Assembly: GCF_040581485.1 (NCBI RefSeq)
Contig: NC_090128.1
Span: 620,001-684,000 of the forward strand
DNA from: Linepithema humile
Taxonomy: Eukaryota; Arthropoda; Insecta; Hymenoptera; Formicidae
Length of the DNA: 64,000 nt
Direction: 5' to 3'
In this document: positions 1 to 10,145 of the stretch, in pieces
Position numbering within the stretch: position 1 is the first letter of the stretch
Layout: each line of letters starts with the position of its first letter
Notes under the pieces: model-generated
Told to the model about the DNA's origin: nothing
Database searches by the model: none
The model's input: the letters and a program-made list of their open reading frames with translations, nothing else
Made by a program: the position numbers and the translations under genes

Positions 1-346
1 AGAGAAAGGTCAAAAGGGAGAACGAGGTTACGGAGGTGTTCGAGGTCGACCGGGAGATTCTCTGGATGGTATTCCAGGAATTCCGGGTGCACCGGGTGAA
101 AAAGGAGAAGCGGGAGTGGCAGGAAGAGACGGCTTACCGGGTATTCCTGGAGCAATTGGAGAGAAAGGAGATATCGGCGGTCGTTGCATAGATTGTATAC
201 CGGGACTGCGAGGCGTTAAAGGAGACCGTGGTGCAGACGGTATTCCAGGACTTACTGGACCTCGAGGACCGCCAGGAGAACGCGGTTTCCCTGGAGAATC
301 CGGCGTCGATGGTTTACCGGGAGCGATTGGACCGCCAGGACCATCA
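1..346 (+). CDS. vkg: Collagen IV exon A (partial, open to the left)
   Basis: Reads from base 2 in frame with the rest of the chain, 115 codons of Gly-X-Y ending in Ser, then donor GTATGT at 347 (phase 0). It contains a helix interruption with two cysteines, GGRCIDCIPG at about 175-210, and a shorter one at GDSLDG. The true left end of the exon is outside the window. Confidence 0.92.
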
Positions 347-3300
347 GTATGTTAACAATTTTATTTATTAATTATTTAGACTTTATTTATATTGTTTTGC
401 TAATTATGTGATAATATATATAAATATATATTTTATACATTTGAATATATTAAATATAATAATGTGCAAGCATATTTTACTCTTTTATACATATGATAAA
501 TAACGCAGATTTCTTTGCATTTGAGATCATTTTTTACTTATAATTTCTTATTTGTTTGTAAATTTGAACAAGGAAACATTTGTTTGATTTTAATAAGTTA
601 GATACTTTTTAGATAAAGTTGTATAAAAAATCTAATACGGATTAGTATCATATACATATCAGTATACAAATTACACTGCAACTGTAAATTATTAAATAAA
701 AAAAGTGTATCAATTTTTCAACAAGGGAAAAGATGGTATACCCGGTTCTCCAGGACCTCAAGGTGAGCCTGGAACCCCAGCAACGGTGACATATAATATG
801 CTTAGATTAGAGAAGGGAGATAAAGGAGTGCGCGGAGAACTGGGTCGACAAGGCCCGCCAGGACCAGAAGGACCTGCGGGAGAAAAGGGCAGACCTGGAT
901 TCGAAGGTTTTCCGGGACTCAAAGGAACGCCGGTAAGAAATTATTTAATTTTAAAAACATTAGTTATTATTAATTATTTCAATCTAATTTTAACATTAAG
1001 TAAAATTAATAATTTAGTTATAGTTAAATTAAAATATTGACTTTAAGAAAGTTATTAATATTCTTCTCAAGAAATTTTTACATATTAAAATATAATCACT
1101 TCTAGGGAGATCGAGGGTTTCCTGGACAAGATGGAGTTCCAGGAAGACCGGGCACGCCTGGACGTAAAGGAGAGAAAGGATTAAGTATAAAAGGTGAATC
1201 CGGTGAATCAGGTCGACCAGGATCTCCAGGACAAAAGGGAGAACCTGGTTTATATGGCTCTAAAGGAGAACCTGGTAAGAGAGACTTTAATTTGTTAAAT
1301 TTTCTATAGCTTTAGAATCTTTAATGTTTTCTTAATTATAAAAAAAATATATATATATTACATTATATAAAAATATGCATGTAAATTTGTAAATTTATCT
1401 GTAATTAGGTCAATGCCCGCCACTGAACACAATCAAAGGCTTTAAAGGCGATCGTGGTTTAACCGGTGACAAGGGAGAACCTGGATCACCCGGTGAAGAT
1501 GGATTACCTGGTGATAGAGGATTGCAAGGTTTCTCAGTATGTATATTGATCGACAATATGAAAAAGTTAGTTACGTTAAAGAGTAATTATATTCTTATTT
1601 CTGGGTACTTAATAAATAATCACTTTCTTTGAATTAAATACACACGTTTGAATCAATAAGACTTTCAATTAATAGTTTGAACTTTCAATATTAAAGAGAT
1701 ATATAAATAAATGCTAAAATATGTAACAGACAGTTGATAATTATGTCACATATCAAGGAAAAAAAGATAATTTCACTGTATTTAAATTTTTATATGAAAA
1801 ATTTAAATTTATAAATTTATTTAAATTTAAATTTATTTAATATTTAAATTAAGTAATATAGTTATTATTTAAAAATTAGGGTCCACCTGGTGCAGGCGGT
1901 CCTATCGGTGCTCCTGGCCCAGTGGGTCCACGTGGTTTACCAGGTCCGCGCGGTGACAAGGGTAACATGGGGCCGATGGGTTTCCCAGGAGAACCTGGCC
2001 GAGAAGGACCTAGAGGTTTCCCGGGCGCTCCGGCTCCGAAGGGTGACAAGGGAGAGCCTGGAATATCAGTCAAGGGTAGTCCTGGTTTAGCAGGTCCTCA
2101 GGGTGAAAAGGGAGAGAAAGGCCTGCCTGGACCACCAGGAAAAGAAGGTCCGGATGGCTATCCGGGATTACCAGGTTTTGCTGGCGAGAAAGGAGAGATC
2201 GGCGCACCGGGAATAAATGGCTTGCCTGGAGCGTTCGGTGAGAAAGGAGATACCGGTCCAGTCGGCCCACCTGGTCCTCCAGGAGTCGCCGGTCTTCCGG
2301 GAACCGACGGAAGCAAAGGCAAGACTTTTATTTTTGCAATTTCGCAAAAATTTTTTTACATTTTTGGCAAAAAAATGTTTTTACTTTATAATAAATTCTT
2401 ATATAAATAATTTCAAATAAATTCAAAATTCTTATTTATATGACAAATCCATACAAATACAATAAAAAGACTCATATTATAACCATCAAATATAATATAT
2501 AAGAGAGCGTAGAGAGCCATCGCAGGTTGCAGCGAAAATTTTACATATGGAAATTTATTTATCCACACAGAGACATATTAAATGTACGAGAGAAAAAATA
2601 TCAGGGCGCGAATGGCTAAATCCCGGCTTTTTCTCTCGCTCTTCCTTCTTTCCTGAAATAATTTCCTTTAATTCGTACATTTTGATTCTCGAAAAATGAA
2701 ATCAATGTACTTAATTTTCGTACACTTTACGTATCTCGATCTGAGATCGGTGTACATTTAATATGTCTCTATGTAGACAAATAAATTTCCATATGTAAAA
2801 TTTTCGCTCCAACAACCTGCGATGGCTCTCTATGCTCTCTTATATATTATATTTGTTATTTATTTGAATTTATTTATTAGAATAATAAATTGTCTATTTA
2901 TATTTATTTTATTTAATAATAAGTTGCTATTATTTTATCGTAAAGTAAATAATTTATAAAATTTAATAATGTCACAATTATGTAAAAATTCATTACATAC
3001 GTATTAATCACAGATATTTAATCTATAGGCGAACCAGGATTACCGGGAGAACCTGGTAGATCGGGTCTTCCTGGATTCCCTGGAGCGAAAGGTGATCGCG
3101 GTGAACCAGGTATCGACGGACCAAAAGGATATCCTGGCAGACGAGGTTTGCCTGGTACTCCAGGTAGACCTGGCGTGGATGGTCCACCGGGTATAAAGGG
3201 GGAACACGGTGATCAAGGTTCACCAGGATTCCCAGGATTACCGGGTATGGAAGGAAAGCCTGGACGTCCTGGAATATCAGGTCTGAAAGGAGATCAAGGA

Positions 3301-6300
3301 TTGCCTGGCGCGTCAGGTTTACCAGGTCTTATCGGTTACGAAGGAATTAAGGGCGATATTGGTCTACCTGGTCTACCGGTAATATATCTTATTTTTTATA
3401 TATATTGTACATATTCTATAAATTTGAAAAAAATATATTATTATTAAATATTTAATATTTGATCATGTAATCAGGGAAGAAAAGGAGAGCCGGGTCAAGT
3501 TTCGGAAAAAGGACAGAAAGGTGAGCCAGGAATGCCTGGAATACGAGGTCCTCAAGGTCCACCAGGACGCGATGGTATCGATGGAGCGAAAGGTGAGCCT
3601 GGCAGACCAGGCATCGGTCGTGATGGATTGCCTGGATTGAAGGGTGAGTCAGGCGCACCAGGTCGGGACGGATTACCAGGCTTGCAAGGCCAAAAAGGTG
3701 ATACCGGCGTACGAGGATTCCCCGGAATGAAAGGCGATTTGGTAAATTTCCCCTTTTAAATAATAATTGTGATTGAGAAAACTAACATTACAATTATTAA
3801 CTTTTATTAAAACAATTGTAATGTAAGACACTCTACATATTTTTTACGGAAATTGAAAGAACATTTGATATGCTAAAGAAAAAAACAAAAAATATTTACT
3901 TTATGCGTTTTTCTTAAAATCATACAATTTTTGTTTAAAATATTTTTTCGTATAATGAATAGTTTATGATAGTAATTTGAGGTGATAATTTCAAGTGCCT
4001 CATTTTATATAATAAAACATATTTTAAATTGTTTCATAAATTTACATATTTATATCAAAATTATTTAATTTATATGATGTCAATTTTAACAATTTAAAAT
4101 ATTAATTTGTTTTTTTTTTTTTTTTTTATTCTTAATAGGGTCCATCAGGTGTTTCCGGAGAACCAGGACCACCCGGTATAGATGGCCTTCCTGGAGAAAT
4201 TGGTGATGTTGGATCACCGGGATCACCTGGTTTCCCTGGACTTGATGGTGAAATAGGTTCTCCTGGACGACCTGGACTTGATGGTGTCAAAGGAGATCGC
4301 GGTTTACCAGGTGAGAAAAATATATTCGTTTTTATGCTAATATAATGTTTAATAAAAATAAAAATTTATTTTTTAAAATCAAACAGATAAATATCGCACA
4401 ATGTATATAAACCGCTCAAGAGCCATCGCAAAGAGATTAAAATGTGCATCACCAATCTCAGATTAAGATACTTAGAGTGTACAAAAATTAAGTACATTGA
4501 TCTCACAACGGAGAATAAGAATAAATCAGAATAAAAATTTCCTATTTAATTAGTTCTGATTCTCCGTTGTGAGATCAATGTACTTAATTTTCGTACACTC
4601 TAAGTATCAATCTGAAATCGTACATTAATGTCTCTTCGTAGATGAATAATTTCTATATATATTTTACATACATTAGTTTTATTTTTTAGTCAACTCAAAA
4701 TTATCAGACAATGTTATAATAATTAAATGAAATAAATGAAATAAATAAAATTAGTATTTCTAAATTGTATTTTATATCTGATAATAAATTATTCATTTTA
4801 TACGCAGTTTAATAATGCTCCGTTGATACATGAAAGTTGAGTGTAAAAAAAGTATTTAAATGATGTTAAATAAAATCGAATTTCAGGACTCGTCGGATTG
4901 CCTGGCATTCCTGGAGCCTTTGGAGACAAAGGAGATCGCGGCCCTCCGGGACCAACAATACAGATTAAGGGAGAAAAAGGTGAACCAGGTATTCCTGGAT
5001 TCCCTGGAGGACCAGGTGAGAAAGGAGATCAAGGTCTGCTCGGTATCGCTGGTTACGATGGCGAGAAAGGTGACAGAGGTTTGCCTGGACTCGAAGGAGA
5101 ACCGGGACCTCATGGTGCCCCTGGACCTAAAGGTATGCTTTCCATTCACATAAAATAATTCCAAATAATAATAAAATAATTTTAAAACAATAATCACGGA
5201 ATTTTGAAACAAAATATTTGACTACTATTTAAAATATTATCTTCAAATTTTTAAAAATTTTCTATCATATTGTAAATTTTTATTGATATTAATTATTAAT
5301 TAATTTTTTTACTGCAATTATTTATGAAATATTGTATGTTTAATATAGGCGAACAAGGACCTTCTGGTATTCCTGGCGTTTCTGGAATTACGATAAAGGG
5401 CGAGAAGGGTTTGCCTGGTTTACCAGGTAAGCACGGTCGAGACGGTTTTCCAGGACGAATCGGAGAGAAAGGTGAACTAGGATTACCTGGCCTGCCTGGA
5501 CCGAAAGGAGATGCTGGTCCTTATGGACCGATTGGACCACAAGGAGGAAAAGGAGATCAAGGACCGCCGGGTTTGACCGGACCACCAGGACGCGACGGAG
5601 CTCCAGGTCTTGCAGGCGTACCAGGATTTACTGGAGATAAAGGTTCGAAGGGTGATCAAGGACTGCCTGGATTGTACGGCGCCCCAGGACAGAAAGGAGA
5701 ATCCGGTCCGCCAGGTACTGAATATTATTTTACTTTTTCTTAAATTTTGATTAATTAAAAATATTGTAATTTCGAAACTTATTGAATATTATTTTTACCT
5801 TTTGTTGAAATTTCTGTTGACTGAAAATATTGTAATTTCGAGAATTAATTAAAATAATAATAATATATTGATTTGTTGATTTTTAGGACCGAATGGATTG
5901 GATGGACCTCCAGGAGAGAGAGGCGAGCGCGGTTGGGACGGAGTGAATGGTCTACCTGGACCAGTTGGCGAGAAAGGTGATAGAGGTTATCCTGGTGCAG
6001 TTGGATTGGCGGGTATTATTGGTTACGCAGGTCTGAAAGGAGACAAAGGTGACGACTGTATCGAGCCGCCGATGGGACCTAAAGGCGATCGCGGATATCC
6101 TGGTATGTTTTACGATAAATGTTACATATATGCAAAAATTTGACACTTCTTAAAATAAATTATAAAATATAAATTACTGCGTTGAAAATATAGCTGATAA
6201 TGCAATATGTATAAATGTCTTTGAAAATTCGGTATCAAAAATATAAAATATAATTTTTATATTATATTTTCTTATTTCAATTGTGTTAACGCACGATGTA

Positions 6301-9222
6301 TCTAAAATTATAAAAACAAATTTCTTTGCAGGACCGGCTGGCCCGCCTGGCCCGTCAGGAGAAAAAGGACTTCCAGGTCCGCCTGGCTTCCCCGGCTTAG
6401 ACGGTATCAAAGGCGCTCAAGGTTTCATCGGTCCAGCAGGACCTCCCGGATTACCGGGATTACCGGGACCAGTCGGTGCGTCCGGTCTGCCGGGTCTTCA
6501 AGGTCCTGTCGGTTCGCCAGGACTTATCGGTGAGCCCGGCGCGCCCTGCGAAACGACGCCTGATTATCTTACCGGTATCTTGCTGGTCAAGCATAGTCAA
6601 AGTCAAAGCGTGCCAGTTTGCGAGGCTGGCCACATCAAGCTTTGGGAAGGATACAGTTTACTCTACACCGATGGCGATGAAAGAGCGCATTCTCAAGACT
6701 TAGGTAAGCTATTTGTCATATATTGTTCACATATCTCTTATTCGAAGTAACATTTTATTTATTTAAATCGTGTTCAGCAATATGATTTTAATCTGATTGG
6801 AAAATAACTGCGAAGCGCTGCTACAATGAAAAAGCAGTCTTAAAAATTATATTTTAGGAATTTTTTCGTTTTACATTTCACATATATTTGCTAAAAGAAA
6901 ATATTGCCTAAAAAGTCCTTCTGATTTTTATTATTATAATTATTTTAATTTGTATTTAAAACATAACCTTCTGACCTGAATTTTCCGTGGATGCAATTTA
7001 GCAAAGATTTAGTGGATTGGTGTGATTAATCGCGATTATTCGGATTAAATTGTCATAGCTGGTATTTGAGCATTAATAGGCATTTAAATTTATTATTTAG
7101 CGAATTTATATGCATCGCGCCACATATTTTCGCGCAATTATTAGCACATTTATTAGCAAGTTGATGCGTATTTGTGCTCCATAAAGCGAGTCACGGCTGT
7201 TTTTTTTCTTCTGCATCGAGTCACGATTATACAAAATGATAACATTTATGAATGTCAAGTCGATACGACACGCATGATTAATTTCTTTTTTTTTCATTTT
7301 TTGCCAACTGATCTAAGTCGTCTTATAAATTATCGCAAAACAGGTTACGCCGGCTCGTGCGTAAGAAAGTTCTCGACAATACCTTTCTTGTTCTGCGACG
7401 TCAACAACGTCTGTCAGTACGCTAGTCGCAATGATCGTTCTTATTGGTTATCGACTAATAGTCCAATTCCCATGATGCCTGTCGAAGAGACGGCGATAGA
7501 AGAATACATCTCCAGGTACGTTTACGATATTCATTATGCATGCTGTATCCCGCTGAAATTTTTGCCGCGAGCATAAAGAGTTCTGCATTCCTTTGAAAAG
7601 GATAATTATAGAAGATTCAGAATAAAACCGGATATTCTTGCAGCCACAGATATCAAATTCAGAATCGAATTTCTTTAGCAAAATTTCGTAAAGAAATATT
7701 TAATTTTCATTATTCTTCTTAATAACTATTTGTCTTACTAATTTTATTTCTTTTTCTATCTTAAATATCTCTCAACAAGCAATTAAACTTCTTCAACTTG
7801 CGTTGAATTTATGTTAAGAAAAACTCTAGTTAAAACAATGTTTTGTTAGGTTTCTACAACTTCAATATTTAATTCTTGAATGCTTGTTTTTCATTTTTGA
7901 TGTTGTTAAAGCGCAATGAATAGACATTATGAAATGTATATCAACATTCGTAAGATTCTACAACATTAACATAACTAATGTATTACTGAGAACGGCGCAA
8001 AGAAGCAAAGTTAATATTTCCATATTGAAATCGAATTCCTATGTGCAGCCGTATTCCCGTCAATTATGTAAAACGTCACTTTTTTTCTGCGTATAAAAAA
8101 TTTTGATTAATACGCATTTTTCTGAATATTATGCGATGTTTACAGAACAGTTTACAGATTTATCAGATTTATCGAGTAATAATTTTGCAATTTTTGCGGC
8201 AGGTGCGTGGTGTGCGAAGTTCCGGCTAATGTGATAGCAGTACACAGTCAATCGATAAGCATTCCAGAATGTCCGGCAGGATGGACCGGTCTTTGGATCG
8301 GTTATAGTTTTGTTATGGTAAGTAACTTTTTACACACCGCGCAATATTGTAACGCAAGGCGACTTCATATTTTGCAGTTAATATTGATTTCTGATGAAAA
8401 AAGTAGCATAATTTTTCACTTCTAAATAACAAAGTTATTAACATTTATGCAAATTTTGAAAATATAAAAAAATATAGAAGACAGAACATTGGCAAATAAA
8501 TTACGCCAGAGTTTGAAAAACAACAGATAATATTTTCACATAAAATTACGTTTCTACATTTTCTATATTTATTATCATTATTTCTCTACTGAATTCTCGT
8601 TTGAGTTCGGAATTCGCTTTGTATTCAGTTCACTGTAAGTGAGATCAATCATGTCCGAAAAGTAAACTTTCATCACTACGGGTTGTCAGAAAGACAAAGA
8701 TTGTCTCTGCAGAAAGAGATCCATTTTATTCGAGACGTCCTCTCTTCATCAAGGTTTCTCATCGTTTCATCAATGATATTTAAGTAGTTAAGAGGACGGA
8801 ATTATTTCACTCATTATTTTTCATTAATTCAATTACATTAAAGAGGGGGAAAAAATTAGATAAAATTTAAAAAATATATATACAGATTTGGCGCGCTTGG
8901 TTCTCAACGAGAGAAATTGAGTATTCAAATACATATTGAGCAAAATTCTTTGCGATCGTTTCAGCACACCGGCGCAGGTTCTCAGGGCGGTGGTCAGTCC
9001 CTGTCGAGTCCTGGTTCCTGCCTCGAGGACTTCCGCGCCACACCGTTCATCGAGTGCAACGGCGCCAAAGGACACTGCCATTACTATTCTAATCAGTACA
9101 GCTTCTGGATGGTGACCATAGAAGATGGCCAGCAGTTCAGAAGCCCCGAGAAACAAACTCTAAAGGCGGGCAATCTTAGGTCCCGAATAAGTCGCTGCCA
9201 AGTTTGTATAAAGAATACGTAA
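1..9222 (+). CDS. vkg: Type IV collagen chain, alpha2-type (viking-like), 5'-truncated by window edge
   Basis: Basement-membrane collagen IV chain: secreted, assembles into triple-helical protomers that join through C-terminal NC1 domains. The spliced reading frame is join(1..346, 726..932, 1106..1274, 1409..1536, 1880..2318, 3029..3378, 3475..3741, 4139..4310, 4887..5132, 5349..5714, 5887..6102, 6332..6703, 7344..7515, 8203..8317, 8965..9222), about 1273 residues. Splice phases agree at all 14 junctions. About 1045 residues are Gly-X-Y helix with short interruptions, several containing cysteine; the last 225 are a complete NC1 with 12 cysteines. NC1 motifs LLVKHSQ, GQSLSSPGSCLEDF and ATPFIECNG match the vertebrate alpha2/4/6 group rather than alpha1/3/5, hence the viking assignment, which is inference. 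Known chains are about 1700-1950 residues, so the signal peptide, 7S region and roughly 500 residues lie left of the window. One intron (2319-3028) uses a GC donor. Confidence 0.95.
726..932 (+). CDS. vkg: Collagen IV exon B
   Basis: Acceptor CAACAAG at 719-725, donor GTAAGA at 933; phase 0 at both ends, 69 residues. A long non-collagenous interruption (TPATVTYNMLRLEK) lies in the middle; the rest is regular Gly-X-Y, ending GLKGTP. Confidence 0.93.
1106..1274 (+). CDS. vkg: Collagen IV exon C
   Basis: Acceptor CTTCTAG before 1106, donor GTAAGA at 1275. Starts in phase 0 and ends one base into a Gly codon. Gly-X-Y throughout, with one short interruption at GLSIKG. Confidence 0.93.
1409..1536 (+). 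CDS. vkg: Collagen IV exon D
   Basis: Acceptor TAATTAG before 1409, donor GTATGT at 1537. Begins by completing the split Gly codon, then a cysteine-bearing interruption (GQCPPLNTIKG) followed by regular helix ending GLQGFS. Phase 0 at the right end. Confidence 0.92.
1880..2318 (+). CDS. vkg: Collagen IV exon E, followed by a GC splice donor
   Basis: Acceptor AAATTAG before 1880. The largest exon here, 146 codons plus one base of Gly-X-Y. It carries an RGD tripeptide in GPRGDKG (about 1946-1966) and interruptions GAPAPKG and GISVKG. No GT occurs at the exon end. The only junction that keeps the helix in register is AAAG|GCAAGA at 2318/2319, a GC donor with otherwise good consensus. Confidence 0.92.
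2487..2855. mobile_element. Palindromic MITE-like element in collagen intron E/F
   Basis: The two ends are near-perfect inverted copies of about 100 bp: left arm about 2487-2586, right arm about 2751-2855, sharing for example AAATTTTACATATGGAAATT and its complement. The middle (about 2587-2750) is unique. No coding capacity, so it is a non-autonomous foldback or MITE-type element. The end motif AAATATAATATATAAGAGAG is shared by both arms. The transposon family was not recognised. Confidence 0.85.
3029..3378 (+). CDS. vkg: Collagen IV exon F
   Basis: Acceptor ATCTATAG before 3029, donor GTAATA at 3379. Completes the Gly codon split by the GC-AG intron and then encodes 116 residues of uninterrupted Gly-X-Y, the most regular stretch of the helix in the window. 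Confidence 0.94.
3475..3741 (+). CDS. vkg: Collagen IV exon G
   Basis: Acceptor GTAATCAG before 3475, donor GTAAAT at 3742; phase 0 at both ends, 89 residues. Interruptions at GQVSEKG and GIGRDG. The preceding intron is only 96 bp. Confidence 0.94.
4139..4310 (+). CDS. vkg: Collagen IV exon H
   Basis: Acceptor CTTAATAG, preceded by a long T tract (about 4109-4130), before 4139; donor GTGAGA at 4311. 57 codons plus one base of perfect Gly-X-Y. Confidence 0.93.
4419..4668. mobile_element. Second, diverged copy of the same palindromic element in collagen intron H/I
   Basis: Inverted arms about 4454-4528 and 4553-4619 surround a short AT-rich loop; GATCTCACAACGGAGAAT on the left is matched by its complement on the right. 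It shares ATCAATGTACTTAATTTTCG, the AGAGCCATCGCA end block and GTCTCT-GTAGA blocks with the element at 2487-2855, so both belong to one family. Outer ends are decayed and boundaries are approximate. Confidence 0.75.
4887..5132 (+). CDS. vkg: Collagen IV exon I
   Basis: Acceptor AATTTCAG before 4887, donor GTATGC at 5133, split Gly codons at both ends. Gly-X-Y with one interruption (GPTIQIKGEKG). Confidence 0.93.
5349..5714 (+). CDS. vkg: Collagen IV exon J
   Basis: Acceptor TAATATAG before 5349, donor GTACTG at 5715, split Gly codons at both ends. About 122 residues of Gly-X-Y with one interruption (GITIKGE). Confidence 0.93.
5887..6102 (+). CDS. vkg: Collagen IV exon K
   Basis: Acceptor GATTTTTAG before 5887, donor GTATGT at 6103, split Gly codons at both ends. 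Carries a cysteine-containing interruption, GDDCIEPPMGPKG, near its 3' end. Confidence 0.93.
6332..6703 (+). CDS. vkg: Collagen IV exon L: end of helix and start of NC1
   Basis: Acceptor TTCTTTGCAG before 6332, donor GTAAGC at 6704. The helix ends at GEPGAPCETTP, and NC1 begins near TGILLVKHSQ (about 6569), continuing through KLWEGYSLLY and ERAHSQDL. The helix-to-NC1 junction lies inside this exon. Confidence 0.95.
7344..7515 (+). CDS. vkg: Collagen IV exon M: NC1, first half
   Basis: Acceptor CAAAACAG before 7344, donor GTACGT at 7516. Encodes GSCVRKFSTIPFLFC, ASRNDRSYWLST and PIPMMP, the core of the first NC1 repeat. The methionines of PIPMM fall where the sulfilimine-forming Met lies in vertebrate collagen IV (family knowledge). 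Ends two bases into an Arg codon. Confidence 0.95.
8203..8317 (+). CDS. vkg: Collagen IV exon N: start of second NC1 repeat
   Basis: Acceptor TGCGGCAG before 8203, donor GTAAGT at 8318. Encodes CVVCEVPANVIAVHSQ and GWTGLWIGYSFVM, the start of the second, homologous half of NC1. One base completes the split Arg; phase 0 at the right end. Confidence 0.95.
8965..9222 (+). CDS. vkg: Collagen IV terminal exon: end of NC1 and stop codon
   Basis: Acceptor CGTTTCAG before 8965; stop TAA at 9220-9222. Encodes 85 residues including GQSLSSPGSCLEDF, ATPFIECNG, YSFWMVTIED and TLKAG, ending RCQVCIKNT. The Lys of TLKAG corresponds to the residue that forms the sulfilimine cross-link in other collagen IV NC1 domains. 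Confidence 0.96.
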   Translation, partial: HTGAGSQGGGQSLSSPGSCLEDFRATPFIECNGAKGHCHYYSNQYSFWMVTIEDGQQFRSPEKQTLKAGNLRSRISRCQVCIKNT

Positions 9223-9249
9223 AACACACGCGCCACTGTTATACGCAGA

Positions 9250-9281
9250 AAAAGACACACGCATACACACACAAACATAAA

Positions 9282-9324
<43 letters not shown>

Positions 9325-9328
9325 ACAC
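9250..9328. repeat. CA-rich microsatellite in the 3' UTR
   Basis: An imperfect ACAC block followed by an uninterrupted (AC)n run at about 9289-9322. Likely length-polymorphic. Confidence 0.9.
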
Positions 9329-10112
9329 AGTACACTTCTTTTTCCTCTTTCTTTTTTACACGAGAAGCGAAACTGTCATTACGAGTATAAACAAGCAGTG
9401 TTTGAAACCGATTGCAATTCCGCCGAGTTCAGATCGCGAGAGACCGGAGATACGCGAAAACGATCTCCACGATTTTATTCGAGACAATGAATGCGCATGT
9501 TCGTCGCATCCCCGCGGCATGGAACATCGAACTCGTCGGAATAGCGCCGGGAGTCGATCCCTGATAACAAGGAAGAAAAGAGCGATAACGTCTCGCGATG
9601 GAGCGACGGAACGGAAGTTTGCAGGACTCGCGCTCGATCCGTGCCGGCGACATCGAAATAAAGTGAACGACGCGTCCTTCTTTCTTGTGATTCCCTCTGC
9701 CGGGTGTGTTCCGCAACCGCGTCTTGTCTTCATTATTTCCTGCCCCCTCGCCCCTCACCGTCTACGTTTTGTCCTGGATAACTTCTTTTCCCGAGAGCCA
9801 CTCTCCTCGCTCGTTACCCGCTCTTTTATCTTCCCCCGTGAGCGCGCTTCTTTCTTTCTTCCGCCATATGTGTTTTTTTTCTCTCTCTCTCTTTTTTTAT
9901 TTTATTCTATGTATAACTATTCAAGCAAGTGCCTTTAGCGTACTACTCTAGCATGTAAAATAATATATATTTATATCTCGTATGAATCTCGTATTGAAGT
10001 CTAAGGTTATCGTACTACCACGGACACTGCCCATATCCAATATGGCACATTTACATATTGTATATTAATATAAACGATCTTAGCCTGGTAATCGTGTGAC
10101 GCCAAATATTTA

Positions 10113-10145
10113 AATAAATAGGTATTTTGCTACGTAGCTAATAAA
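10113..10145 (+). promoter_or_regulatory. Candidate poly(A) signals of collagen IV
   Basis: Two AATAAA hexamers at 10113-10118 and 10140-10145, about 0.9 kb after the stop, followed by a GT-rich stretch (TGCTTGTTCTGTG). They are the best-placed end signals for the upstream gene; use of either is inferred. Confidence 0.5.

Noticed and set aside
1876..2073. Minus-strand Gly/Pro-rich frames opposite collagen exons
   Set aside because: They are antisense shadows of the Gly-X-Y repeat.
9204..9938. Long open frame overlapping the collagen stop codon
   Set aside because: It runs through the CA repeat and the 3' UTR, has low-complexity His/Thr composition, and the collagen NC1 ends cleanly in another frame.
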